A stretch of 41,504 bases of DNA from Aquificota bacterium (lineage in GTDB: Bacteria > Aquificota > Aquificia > Aquificales > Hydrogenothermaceae), in contig JAADDZ010000028.1 of assembly GCA_013153635.1 (NCBI GenBank), forward strand, positions 1-41,504. The letters run 5' to 3'. Made by a program: the position numbers and the translations under genes. This document shows, piece by piece, positions 28,184 to 36,115 of the stretch. The first letter of the stretch is position 1. Every line of letters starts with the position of its first letter. The notes under the pieces are model-generated. The model was not told the origin of the DNA, searched no databases, and was given only the letters and a program-made list of their open reading frames with translations.

Positions 28184-28747
28184 TTAGATGCATATTTTTC
28201 TGTATTTTTTCTGTCCCTCCTGAAAAATATCTCCACCATATATATCATTTGCAACAACTACTGGAAAATCTTTAAATACTAACTTTCTTATCGCTTCAGG
28301 TCCAAGTTCTTCATAGGCTATTATTTCTGCGTGGACTATATGTTTTGATAAAAGAGCGGCTACTCCTCCATACGCCGCAAAGTATACTGCTTTGTATTTC
28401 TTTAGGGCTTCTTTTACTGGAGGGGTTCTCCACCCTTTTCCTATCGTAGCTTTTAATCCTAATTCGTGTAATTTTGGGGTGTATTTATCCATTCTGTAAG
28501 CTGTGGTAGGTCCTGCTGAACCTATAACTTGTCCTGGCTTAGCTGGTGTAGGTCCTACATAGTATATAATCTGACCTTTAACATCAAAGGGTAACTTACC
28601 TGTTTCCTCATACTCTTGGAGCATTTTCTTATGAGCCGCATCTCTAGCGGTATAGACTACTCCATTTAATAGGATTCTATCCCCTATTTTTAAATCTTGT
28701 ATGATTTCGTCTGTTAATGGGGTTGTTATCCTTTTTGGTTCATTCAT
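28184..28747 (-). CDS. Class I fumarate hydratase, beta subunit
   Basis: 187 residues matching the C-terminal (beta) domain of class I fumarases and L-tartrate dehydratase. Blocks are RILLNGVVYTARDAAHKKM, GPTPAKPGQVIGSAGPTTAYRMDKYTP and the swivelling-domain end FPVVVANDIYGGDIF. With the alpha subunit (34 bp upstream) it makes the split oxygen-sensitive 4Fe-4S fumarase that converts malate to fumarate in the reductive direction. Tartrate dehydratase beta is similar in sequence, but the operon context (mdh, sucCD) favours fumarase. Confidence 0.93.
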   Translation of the reverse strand: MNEPKRITTPLTDEIIQDLKIGDRILLNGVVYTARDAAHKKMLQEYEETGKLPFDVKGQIIYYVGPTPAKPGQVIGSAGPTTAYRMDKYTPKLHELGLKATIGKGWRTPPVKEALKKYKAVYFAAYGGVAALLSKHIVHAEIIAYEELGPEAIRKLVFKDFPVVVANDIYGGDIFQEGQKKYRKICI

Positions 28748-28781
28748 TTTCGTTCCTCTCTTTGTTTATAGATTCTGTATT

Positions 28782-29627
28782 TTACAGTTCTATCTCTTTA
28801 TGTCTTGCGGCATGACATTGAATATTCACAGCCACAGGCAAAGAAGCTATATGACATGGGGCTATTTCTATTTTTACATCAATCGCTGTGATAATACCTC
28901 CAAAGCCCAAAGGACCTACTCCCAATTTGTTTGCATCTTCTAACAGCTGTTTTTCTAACTTTGCTATTCTTGGGTCTGGGTGTCTTTCTCCTATGTGTCT
29001 AAATAGTGCCTTTTTAGCAAGAACAGTAGAATAATCAAATGTTCCTCCTATACCTATTCCAACTGTAAATGGAGGACATGCGTTTGGTCCTGCATTTGCT
29101 ATCGTTTTTAAAACGAACTCTCTTATACCTTCTAGTCCGTCTGCTGGTTTTAGCATCGCTTGTTTACTTTGGTTTTCTGAACCTCCTCCTTTTGCGGCAA
29201 ACTTTATTCTTATCTTGTCTCCGGGAACTATATTGTAATAGATAAGAGCTGGGGTATTATCTCCTGTGTTTTGCCTTGAGAATATAGGGTCATATGCCAA
29301 AGATGCTCTAAGATAGCCTTCTTTTGTTGCTTCTTTTACAGCTTCGTTTATTATATCTGTTATGTTTCCTCCTTTTATGACTACATCTTGTCCTATGTCT
29401 ATGAAAAATACTGGGTATCCTGTATCTTGACAGTAAGCTACCTGTTCTGATGAGGCTACCTCTGCATTTTTTATGATAGTTTGGAGTATCTCTTTACCAA
29501 CCTCTGATTCCTCTTTTTCTATCGAGTCTTTTAACGCTCCGATAAAATCTTCTGGAAGATTATATTCTGTATCCATAACAAGATTTTTTACTGCGTCTTT
29601 TATCTGCTCTGCATAGATTTCTCTCAT
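28782..29627 (-). CDS. Class I fumarate hydratase, alpha subunit
   Basis: 281 residues, the 4Fe-4S catalytic domain of class I fumarases. The first Cys ligand lies in AYCQDTGYPVFF, others in PNACPPFTVGIGIGG and in the C-terminal EIAPCHIASLPVA. Also present are GGGSENQSKQAMLKPADG and GERHPDPRIAKLE, both typical. It forms the active hydratase with the next gene. It follows mdh after 21 bp, and AGGTTTTAAT precedes the start with only a modest ribosome site. Confidence 0.94.
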   Translation of the reverse strand: MREIYAEQIKDAVKNLVMDTEYNLPEDFIGALKDSIEKEESEVGKEILQTIIKNAEVASSEQVAYCQDTGYPVFFIDIGQDVVIKGGNITDIINEAVKEATKEGYLRASLAYDPIFSRQNTGDNTPALIYYNIVPGDKIRIKFAAKGGGSENQSKQAMLKPADGLEGIREFVLKTIANAGPNACPPFTVGIGIGGTFDYSTVLAKKALFRHIGERHPDPRIAKLEKQLLEDANKLGVGPLGFGGIITAIDVKIEIAPCHIASLPVAVNIQCHAARHKEIEL

Positions 29628-29648
29628 ATTAAAACCTCTAAAATTTTT

Positions 29649-30647
29649 CTATATTAGATTTAACTCTTTTATTCTCTCTATTCCTGATTTGACAGAGTTT
29701 ACAGATGACTTCCACATCTGCTTTTCTTCTGGGGTAAATGGCAATTTTATTATCTGTTCTATACCATTTCTGCCTAATTTTGCTGGTACTCCAATACATA
29801 CATCTTCAGCATCATAAAATTGTGCGTCTTCCCCTTCTAGATAAACAGAACAAGGCATTATCTCTTTTTTATCTTTTAGGATAGCCTCTACCATCTCTAC
29901 TACAGAAGCTCCCGGAGCATGATAAGCAGAAGTTCCCATAAGTTCTACTATCTCTCCTCCTCCAAATTTTGTTCTTTTCACTAGCTCTTCAAGTTTTTCT
30001 TTGTCAAACAAGTCAGTTAACGGAACTCCTGCCACATTAGAAACTGACAAAAGAGGTACCATGTCATCTCCATGACTTCCTAAGACATAACAGTTTATAT
30101 TTTCTATAGAAACTTTTAGCTCCATTGATATAAACGCTTTGAATCTAGCGGTATCCAATACTCCTGCCATACCAAAAACTCTCTCTTTTGGAAAACCTGT
30201 TATCTTAAGTGCCGCATATGTAAGGACATCTACAGGGTTTGATACAACTATAACAATCGAGTTTGGGGTATATAGTGCTACTCTTTCTGATATAGTTCTG
30301 ATGATGTTCACATTTTTTGATAAAAGGTCATCTCTGCTCATTCCCGGTCTTCTTGGAAATCCAGCAGTTATTACAACTATGTCAGAATTTTCTAACGGCT
30401 CGTATCCCTGACCATCTGGAGTGACATTAAAACCTTCTACTTCTACATCACTTCCTATAGCCGCCGCCATCTGCTTGATGTCTAGAGCTTTTCCTTTGAC
30501 TACCTCAAAAGTTTTTTCTTCTGTTTTTCTAGGAAGGTCAAACATTCTAATATCAGCTAATTCTTTAATGGCTATTAGATTTGCTACATGCTCTCCAACA
30601 TTTCCCGCCCCTACAACTGAAACAATAGGTCTTTTGTAAGTTGTCAT
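29649..30647 (-). CDS. mdh: Malate dehydrogenase (LDH-like class)
   Basis: 332 residues. NAD(P)-binding GAGNVGEHVANL (13-24), substrate loop FPRRPGMSRDDLL with the Arg residues of malate dehydrogenases in place of the lactate-type Gln, SNPVDVLTY, and catalytic His192 in GSHGDDMVP. It reduces oxaloacetate to malate in the reductive TCA cycle. Whether it prefers NADH or NADPH is not clear. It is the first gene of the operon, with a strong GGAGG and a promoter region with a TTGACA hexamer and an inverted repeat upstream. Confidence 0.96.
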   Translation of the reverse strand: MTTYKRPIVSVVGAGNVGEHVANLIAIKELADIRMFDLPRKTEEKTFEVVKGKALDIKQMAAAIGSDVEVEGFNVTPDGQGYEPLENSDIVVITAGFPRRPGMSRDDLLSKNVNIIRTISERVALYTPNSIVIVVSNPVDVLTYAALKITGFPKERVFGMAGVLDTARFKAFISMELKVSIENINCYVLGSHGDDMVPLLSVSNVAGVPLTDLFDKEKLEELVKRTKFGGGEIVELMGTSAYHAPGASVVEMVEAILKDKKEIMPCSVYLEGEDAQFYDAEDVCIGVPAKLGRNGIEQIIKLPFTPEEKQMWKSSVNSVKSGIERIKELNLI

Positions 30648-30659
30648 AAGTAATCCTCC

Positions 30660-30712
30660 AGACTAATTGAAAATCTCAAATTAGTCTATTACTTATTAGC
30701 CTTTTTTGTCAA
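30660..30712 (-). promoter_or_regulatory. Promoter and inverted repeat upstream of the mdh operon
   Basis: On the minus strand a perfect TTGACA (30712-30707) is followed at about 17 bp by a weak -10 (ATAGAC, around 30689-30684). A perfect inverted repeat with 9-bp arms, AGACTAATT (30660-30668) and AATTAGTCT (30679-30687), overlaps the -10 and the predicted start. It could be an operator or a 5'-leader hairpin; the sequence cannot decide. Confidence 0.45.
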
Positions 30713-30717
30713 TTTAA

Positions 30718-30773
30718 GGTATCATCTTATTTCCCGATACCATAAGCTTTCGGGCTGGAAGCCTTTACGAAAG
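30718..30773 (+). other. Two adjacent hairpins in the leader region of the NYN gene
   Basis: Hairpin 1: GGTATC (30718-30723) pairs with GATACC (30736-30741) over a 12-base loop. Hairpin 2: CTTTCG (30747-30752) pairs with CGAAAG (30768-30773), enclosing an inner GGCT/AGCC stem (30753-30763) and a TTTA bulge. AGATTTTT follows. They lie about 57 bp before the start at 30830. I do not recognise a known riboswitch; terminator/attenuator or protein site are possible. Confidence 0.45.
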
Positions 30774-30829
30774 AGATTTTTCAAAATAGATTAAATAAAA
30801 CTATACCAAAATTTAAAAAGGGAGTGTGA

Positions 30830-31498
30830 ATGTTAGAACTCTTTACAAAAAAGACAAAAATAGAGTACAGATACCCTAATGAGAAGGTAGCTATATTTAT
30901 AGATGGAGCAAATATGTTCCACGCATCTAACTATCTAAAATTAAAAATCGATTACAGAAAGCTTATTGAGATACTTAGAAGAGATAGATGGCTTTTGAGA
31001 GCTTATTTTTACACAGGTATTCCAGCTGATAGAAATCTACCTCCAGAAATATATCAACAGTTTAAAAAACAGCAAAACTTTTTAAATGAACTATCAAATA
31101 TAGGTATAAAAGTAAAAACCATGCCTTTAAAAAGAACTCCAGAGGGTTTTATAGAAAAAGGTATAGATATTCTTTTAGCAACAGATATGGTAAGCTTAGC
31201 TTTTAGAGATGCTTATGATACAGCTATACTTGTTAGTGGAGATAGTGATTACGTTCCTGTAGTAGAAGAGATTCAAACTCTTGGTAAAAGAGTAGAAAAT
31301 GTAACATTTAAAAGAGAAAGCTCTTTTCATCTTCGAAAGGTATGTGACAGCTACCTAATCCTCGATGAGATAAAAGACGAATTTACTACCTCTTTAAATG
31401 GTACTTCTCTACCAAAACCTGTACAGCCATCATTTAAAAGTTTTTTCAAATCAATGTTAGAAAAAATAAAAAGTCTTTCTACAAGGGGTAAAAAATGA
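30830..31498 (+). CDS. NYN-domain (PIN-like) protein, LabA/DUF88 type
   Basis: 222 residues with a PIN-like nuclease fold of the NYN family. The acidic residues are in VAIFIDGANMF (D25), ILLATDMV and AILVSGDSDYVPVVEEIQTLGK. A C-terminal tail of about 50 residues is basic and less conserved. NYN proteins are thought to be RNases; some members (LabA) act in clock or stress circuits. It starts a plus-strand operon and overlaps the HDAC gene by four bases. GGGAGTG upstream supports the start. Confidence 0.88.
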   Translation: MLELFTKKTKIEYRYPNEKVAIFIDGANMFHASNYLKLKIDYRKLIEILRRDRWLLRAYFYTGIPADRNLPPEIYQQFKKQQNFLNELSNIGIKVKTMPLKRTPEGFIEKGIDILLATDMVSLAFRDAYDTAILVSGDSDYVPVVEEIQTLGKRVENVTFKRESSFHLRKVCDSYLILDEIKDEFTTSLNGTSLPKPVQPSFKSFFKSMLEKIKSLSTRGKK

Positions 31499-32415
31499 AA
31501 AATGTAGGATATGTGTATGACCCTGTTTATCTGAAACACGATACAGGAGAAAATCACCCAGAGAACTATAAAAGGCTCATATCTATACAAAAACACCTAA
31601 ACCCGGTAATGGATAAATTAACATTTATAAAACCAAGAAAAGCTACTGCTAGAGATATAACTATGGTACATGATACTTACTATCCCCAAGAAATTATGGA
31701 TTTGTGTTCTGGAGGTGGCACACATCTAGACCCTGATACTGTATGCTCTGAAGGTTCTTATGAAGCCGCAGTATACGCTGTAGGAGCTGGACTAGAAGCT
31801 GTAGACAGAGTAAAAGACTCCCAGATAGAAAGGGTCTTTTGTGCGGTAAGACCCCCGGGACACCATGCAGAAGAAGCAAAAGCTATGGGTTTTTGTATCT
31901 TCAACAACATAGCAATAACAGCAAGGTACGCACAAAAACAAGGATACGAAAAAGTTTTTATAATAGATTTTGATGCTCACCACGGTAACGGTACTCAAAA
32001 GATTTTTTATGAAGATGACACAGTCTTTTACTTTAGTACTCACCAATATCCCTTCTATCCGGGTACAGGTTCAGCAGAAGAAAAAGGTAAAGGAAAAGGA
32101 TATGGGTTCACCTATAATGTCCCTCTCCCAGCATGGACAGGAGATTCTGTCTACGAAAATGTATATTCGACTATCGTCCCAGAGCTGATAAACAGATTTA
32201 AACCTGACATAGTTCTTGTTTCTGCTGGATATGACCTCCATCAAGCAGACCCTCTTACCAATCTGATGGTATCTACAGAAGGTATAGGAAAGATAGTAGA
32301 GCTAATCTTAAAGTCTGCAAACACTCCTTTCATTTTTATGCTAGAGGGAGGATACAATTTAGATGCCCTAGGAGAAAGTGTTAAACTAACTGTAGAAAAA
32401 ATGCTGACCGTTTAA
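31495..32415 (+). CDS. Histone deacetylase-family (AcuC-like) deacetylase
   Basis: 306 residues of the zinc-dependent HDAC/AcuC/acetylpolyamine amidohydrolase family. Catalytic H123-H124 in RPPGHHAEE; zinc ligands D160 and H162 in DFDAHHGNGTQ and D252 in HQADPL; GYN tyrosine in LEGGYNLDAL. All key residues are present. In bacteria such enzymes deacetylate acetyl-CoA synthetase or small acetylated amines; the substrate here is unknown. No acs or acetyltransferase gene is adjacent. It is coupled by a four-base overlap to the NYN gene and is 10 bp before hemJ. Confidence 0.93.
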   Translation: MKNVGYVYDPVYLKHDTGENHPENYKRLISIQKHLNPVMDKLTFIKPRKATARDITMVHDTYYPQEIMDLCSGGGTHLDPDTVCSEGSYEAAVYAVGAGLEAVDRVKDSQIERVFCAVRPPGHHAEEAKAMGFCIFNNIAITARYAQKQGYEKVFIIDFDAHHGNGTQKIFYEDDTVFYFSTHQYPFYPGTGSAEEKGKGKGYGFTYNVPLPAWTGDSVYENVYSTIVPELINRFKPDIVLVSAGYDLHQADPLTNLMVSTEGIGKIVELILKSANTPFIFMLEGGYNLDALGESVKLTVEKMLTV

Positions 32416-32425
32416 GGAGGAATTT

Positions 32426-32854
32426 ATGTATCTATGGATAAAAGCTTTTCATATAATAGGATTCGTATCTTGGATGGCGGTACTATTCTACCTACCGAGA
32501 TTATTCGTATACCATGTAGAGAACAAAGATAAACAAGAATTTGTATCCGTAATAAAAATAATGGAAAAACGGCTGTTTTTTGGAATAGGGCTAATTGCTT
32601 TTCTAATAACTTATATAACAGGTACTTCTATGATAATCCTAAACCCCCAACTATTTAAAACAGGAATGTGGTTTCACCTTAAACTCACATTAGTAGGTTT
32701 AATGACTGTTTATTTTTTCCACAACTGGATAGAGATGAAAAAATTACAGGCAGAAGTTTATACAAAAACAGGAAAATTCTACCGTATGTATAACGAGATA
32801 CCTACTATATTGTTTGTTCTTATAGCTATATTTGCGGTAGTAAGACCTTTTTAA
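32426..32854 (+). CDS. hemJ: Protoporphyrinogen IX oxidase HemJ
   Basis: 142 residues with four membrane helices, HemJ (UPF0093) family. The typical start LWIKAFHIIGFVSWMAVLFYLPRLFVYH carries the conserved His, and a second region WFHLKLTLVGLMTVYFFHNW holds the Lys/His residues of the family. It oxidises protoporphyrinogen IX to protoporphyrin IX in heme synthesis. Length is normal. It is preceded by AAGGAGG and followed nine bases later by nadC. Confidence 0.93.
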   Translation: MYLWIKAFHIIGFVSWMAVLFYLPRLFVYHVENKDKQEFVSVIKIMEKRLFFGIGLIAFLITYITGTSMIILNPQLFKTGMWFHLKLTLVGLMTVYFFHNWIEMKKLQAEVYTKTGKFYRMYNEIPTILFVLIAIFAVVRPF

Positions 32855-32863
32855 GGTTTAGAT

Positions 32864-33691
32864 ATGTTAGACAAAACCTTTATAAAAGAAAAATTAAAAG
32901 AGTTCCTACTAGAAGATATAGGTTACAAAGACCTAACCACAGATAACATCGAAAATCATAAATCCATACATGCCACCATCATAGCAAAAGAAGATTTGAT
33001 ATTAGCTGGTATCGATTTTGCTGTAGAGATTTTTAGGCTCTTGGATAACGACACAAAAATTCTCTTTCAGGCAAAAGAAGGAACACTTATTAAAAAAGGA
33101 GAAAACATACTAACACTCCAAGCCGATAGCAAAGCCATTTTGAAAGGAGAAAGAACCGCTTTAAACATACTCCAGAGATTATCAGGTATCGCTACCAATA
33201 CAAAAAGATATGTAGAAAAAATAAAAGATACAAAAACGAAGCTTTTAGATACTAGAAAAACAACTCCCGGTTTTAGGGCTTTTGAAAAATATGCGGTAAC
33301 GGTAGGAGGAGGATACAACCATAGATTTGCTTTGTATGATATGGTCATGATAAAAGACAATCACATAAAGCTAATAGGTAACATCGAAGATGCAGTAAAT
33401 CAGATAAAAAATAGAGTATCCCCTATGACAAAAATAGAGATAGAAGTATCAAACTTAGACCAGCTTAAACAAGCTCTAAAAACAGATGTGGACATTATAA
33501 TGCTTGATAATATGTCTTTAGAAGAGATAAAAAAAGCGGTTAAAATAACCAAACAGAAAAAACCATTAGAAGTCTCTGGGAATATAAATCTTGACAACAT
33601 AAGAGATATAGCTCTAACAGGTGTAGATTTTATCTCTTCTGGTTCTATTATACACGCTAGTAGGTGGGTAGATATAAGCCTAAGACTATAA
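32864..33691 (+). CDS. nadC: Quinolinate phosphoribosyltransferase (nicotinate-nucleotide pyrophosphorylase)
   Basis: 275 residues of normal length. Blocks are LLEDIGYKDLTTDNI near the start, GERTALNILQRLSGIATNTKRYV, LDTRKTTPGFRAFEKYAVTVGGG, HRFALYDMVMIKDNH and IMLDNMSLEEIKKAV, then VSGNINLDNIRDIALTGVDFISSG. It makes nicotinate mononucleotide from quinolinate and PRPP, upstream of nadE in NAD synthesis. It is the last gene of the NYN operon and is followed at once by a bidirectional terminator. Confidence 0.96.
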   Translation: MLDKTFIKEKLKEFLLEDIGYKDLTTDNIENHKSIHATIIAKEDLILAGIDFAVEIFRLLDNDTKILFQAKEGTLIKKGENILTLQADSKAILKGERTALNILQRLSGIATNTKRYVEKIKDTKTKLLDTRKTTPGFRAFEKYAVTVGGGYNHRFALYDMVMIKDNHIKLIGNIEDAVNQIKNRVSPMTKIEIEVSNLDQLKQALKTDVDIIMLDNMSLEEIKKAVKITKQKKPLEVSGNINLDNIRDIALTGVDFISSGSIIHASRWVDISLRL

Positions 33692-33692
33692 A

Positions 33693-33714
33693 ACGCCCAA
33701 AAGGGCGTCCTTTT
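33693..33714. terminator. Bidirectional terminator between nadC and the HdrB-like gene
   Basis: ACGCCC (33693-33698), loop AAAA, GGGCGT (33703-33708), then CCTTTT on the plus strand. On the minus strand the stem is followed by TTTTA. It separates two convergent operons and its end touches the stop codon of the minus-strand gene. Confidence 0.88.
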
Positions 33715-34600
33715 AAGCGGCTAATTTCTTTATAATCTCTGCAGTTGGAACTATATGTTTATGAAGTCCTAATTTTTTTGGATTCATACCAAGGGCAAGA
33801 CCTATCATCTGGGGAAGATGTAATATAGGCATACCTATATTAGTACCTATCTTTTCTTCTGCCTCTGGTTGCATAGCATCAAGCTGGGTATGACATAGAG
33901 GACAAGGGGTTACCATAAAGTCAGCTTTCTCTTTTTTTGCAGATTGGGCATCTTTCGCTGTCAGCTTAAGAGTTACCTCATCTTCAGCAGACCAAAAAGA
34001 GTGAAAACCACAACAAGCTAACCTAGCGTCATGCTCTACAGGAGTTGCTCCACATGCTTGTATCACCATTTCCATAGATTTAGGATTGTCTGGGTCTTCG
34101 TAACCAATCAGATAAGGAGGTCTTATAATATGACACCCATAAAAAGAAGCTACCTTAAACTCTTTAAGAGGTCTTACCACTAGCTCTTTTAACTTATCCA
34201 ATCCTACTGCGTCAATAACTTCCCATAAAAAATGGGTAACTTCTACAGTTCCTTTGTATTCCAATCCTGCTTCTGCAAGAACCTCGTTGACAGCTTTTTT
34301 TAGCTCTGGGTCGCTATCTAGCTTGAACTTCGACTCTCTAAGCATAACTGTACAAGTATTACATATAGTCAACATATCTAGTCCCATCTCTTCCGCAAGG
34401 GCAAGATTTCTAGCATTTATAGTGATAGCTAAAAACTCATCTTTCTCTTGTACTGCTCCAGCTCCACAGCAGGTAGCCGCCTCTAATTCCACAAGCTCCA
34501 TACCTAGCTTTTCTGCCACAAGCATTGTAGAATCATACAGTTCTGGTGCTACCCCTTTTGCAGAGCAACCTGTATAAAAAGCATATTTTAAATCAGCCAT
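33713..34600 (-). CDS. HdrB-like CCG-domain subunit of fumarate reductase/succinate dehydrogenase
   Basis: 295 residues with two cysteine-rich CCG domains: C12, C44-C45, C80, C83 and C156, C196-C197, C233, C236. This matches HdrB, the fumarate reductase chain TfrB's C-terminal part and SdhE of the non-classical succinate dehydrogenases. These domains bind non-cubane 4Fe-4S clusters that handle thiol/disulfide or quinone electron transfer. The gene begins at the last base of frdB, so the two proteins are almost certainly partners. No classical membrane anchor (SdhC/D) is next to it. Confidence 0.88.
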   Translation of the reverse strand: MADLKYAFYTGCSAKGVAPELYDSTMLVAEKLGMELVELEAATCCGAGAVQEKDEFLAITINARNLALAEEMGLDMLTICNTCTVMLRESKFKLDSDPELKKAVNEVLAEAGLEYKGTVEVTHFLWEVIDAVGLDKLKELVVRPLKEFKVASFYGCHIIRPPYLIGYEDPDNPKSMEMVIQACGATPVEHDARLACCGFHSFWSAEDEVTLKLTAKDAQSAKKEKADFMVTPCPLCHTQLDAMQPEAEEKIGTNIGMPILHLPQMIGLALGMNPKKLGLHKHIVPTAEIIKKLAA

Positions 34601-35664
34601 TATTCTTGACCTCCATTTGAGGAAGATTCTTTATTCTTCTTAGATTTTCTCTTGTCTTCATACACGAGACCTAAGATTTGTGGAATTTTTATATGTACTT
34701 CTTTTTTCTTTTCTTGAGCTTTTTCATATATTTTTTGTACTTCTTCTATTCGAGGAATAGAATGACCACCAAAGAAATCAGCGATATTTACCTTCCCTTT
34801 CAAAAACATCTTTATACCAAAAGGAGCCCTTTTAAGACCACCTAAAAGACCCTCTTGTCTAAACGGCAAGAGCATCTCATTTAGTAGACCTCTATTTACT
34901 ATATCTTGTTCGAATATCTCTGCATGAATTTCTCCGGGAGATTTAAAACCCTCTTCTGCCGCCATTATCCGAAGTCTGATAATGTTTTCATAAGGTTGAA
35001 CTTCTTTAGGACATCTGGTAGTACATTCCCAACATCTCACGCACCACTCTAGATTAAATTTGTCCAAAACTGCCTCAAGCCTTTCTCTTTTAGCTCCATC
35101 TCTTGTATCTGCCGCAAATCTATAAGCCTTAGATAGAACTAAAGGTCCAAGGAACTCTTTATTCACGCTTAAAGCATTACAGTCAGACATACAAGAAGCA
35201 CACAAAATACAATCAGAAGCAAAATCTATTTTGGCATGGTCTTCTGGAGATTGTCTGTACTCTGTTCCATCTTCCGGAGGAGGTTCTTTAGGGATAAACC
35301 AAGGTTTAACCTTTTTCATCTTGTCTACTATCCAGTCCATATCAAAAATAAGGTCTTTTAAAACCTTAATGTTCCCTGCTGGTTCTACTGTTAGAGTATC
35401 TGTATCAAACTGTTTTAGAAGTTTTGTTATCTGCTCTTTACACGCCAATTTTGCGTGTCCGTTTATCCTAACAGCACAAGACCCACATATAGCGGCTCTA
35501 CAATTATATCTAAAAGATATAGATGGGTCTTGCTCTTCTTTTACTTTAAATAATGCGGCTAAAACTGTCATTCCTTTTTCTAATGGAAGGGTATACGTTT
35601 CATACTTAGGTTCTTCATCAACTGTAGGGTCATACCTAAAAACTCGTAGGTTAAATTTCTCCAT
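34600..35664 (-). CDS. frdB: Fumarate reductase/succinate dehydrogenase iron-sulfur subunit
   Basis: About 354 residues from the ATG at 35664; an upstream ATG at 35709 would add 15 hydrophobic residues atypical of FrdB, and AGAGGTAGG stands before 35664. The 2Fe-2S ligands are C55, C60, C63 and C75 (CX4CX2CX11C). Two ferredoxin-like clusters follow: DCILCASCMSDCNAL and CVRCWECTTRCPKEVQP. A C-terminal extension of roughly 100 residues goes beyond the usual 240-residue subunit. It transfers electrons between the flavoprotein and the HdrB-like subunit. The flavoprotein gene is not in the window. In this organism the enzyme likely reduces fumarate to succinate. Confidence 0.93.
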   Translation of the reverse strand: MEKFNLRVFRYDPTVDEEPKYETYTLPLEKGMTVLAALFKVKEEQDPSISFRYNCRAAICGSCAVRINGHAKLACKEQITKLLKQFDTDTLTVEPAGNIKVLKDLIFDMDWIVDKMKKVKPWFIPKEPPPEDGTEYRQSPEDHAKIDFASDCILCASCMSDCNALSVNKEFLGPLVLSKAYRFAADTRDGAKRERLEAVLDKFNLEWCVRCWECTTRCPKEVQPYENIIRLRIMAAEEGFKSPGEIHAEIFEQDIVNRGLLNEMLLPFRQEGLLGGLKRAPFGIKMFLKGKVNIADFFGGHSIPRIEEVQKIYEKAQEKKKEVHIKIPQILGLVYEDKRKSKKNKESSSNGGQE

Positions 35665-35690
35665 AATGTACCTACCTCTAAGTAGTAAAA

Positions 35691-35722
35691 ATATTAAAAA
35701 ACATATCACATATTTATGTGAT
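35691..35722 (-). promoter_or_regulatory. frdB promoter region with an 18-bp inverted repeat
   Basis: A perfect inverted repeat ATCACAT-ATTT-ATGTGAT spans 35705-35722. On the minus strand TAATAT (35696-35691) is a possible -10 of frdB, which places the repeat over the -35 region, as for a repressor site. It is also about 95 bp upstream of the ribbon-helix-helix gene. A further 8-bp-arm repeat (35731-35759) lies nearby. Confidence 0.45.
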
Positions 35723-35816
35723 TATTCAACAAAATCTACAAAACTAGATTATAGATTTTTATATTTAGCATATTTATAATAATCTGTATAGAAATTATAA
35801 AATAAGGGGTAGCCTT

Positions 35817-36074
35817 ATGAATCAAAAAATAAAAAAAACATATGTTTTTAACCAAAGTACAGCCCAGCTTTTGGAAAAATTAAAAATTTCCCTTGGCAAA
35901 AGTGAAACCCAAATCATTTCTGATGCACTTATATGTTTAGAAAGATATACAAACAGGGAAAAAGAATTTAAAGATAATTTAGAAATTTTTATATCAAAAA
36001 TAGAAAACTTAAGTTTTTTACTTGGAAAATATGAAGAAAAAATAAAACAGCTTGAAGAAAAATTGAAAAAATAA
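35817..36074 (+). CDS. Small ribbon-helix-helix protein with C-terminal coiled coil
   Basis: 85 residues. Residues 5-45 fit a ribbon-helix-helix (CopG/MetJ-like) DNA-binding fold: a beta strand KKTYVFNQS, helix TAQLLEKLKISLG, the turn KSETQ and helix IISDALICLERY. Residues 50-85 are a heptad-like coil rich in Leu, Ile, Lys and Glu. TATAAT at 35775-35780 could be its -10, and AAGGGG precedes the start. It may bind the inverted repeats just upstream and regulate itself or frdB; this is inference. An antitoxin-like role was considered, but no toxin gene is adjacent. Confidence 0.7.
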   Translation: MNQKIKKTYVFNQSTAQLLEKLKISLGKSETQIISDALICLERYTNREKEFKDNLEIFISKIENLSFLLGKYEEKIKQLEEKLKK

Positions 36075-36115
36075 CAAATTATTTAATACAAAACAAAAAA
36101 AACAAGAGATACTTT

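Noticed and set aside
35665-35709. Upstream ATG of frdB giving a hydrophobic 15-residue extension
   Set aside because: Family members start near the MEKFNLRVFRYD block and a ribosome site stands before 35664; the extension overlaps the likely promoter.
35817-36074. Type II antitoxin
   Set aside because: A ribbon-helix-helix fold fits, but no adjacent small toxin gene exists; radC follows.
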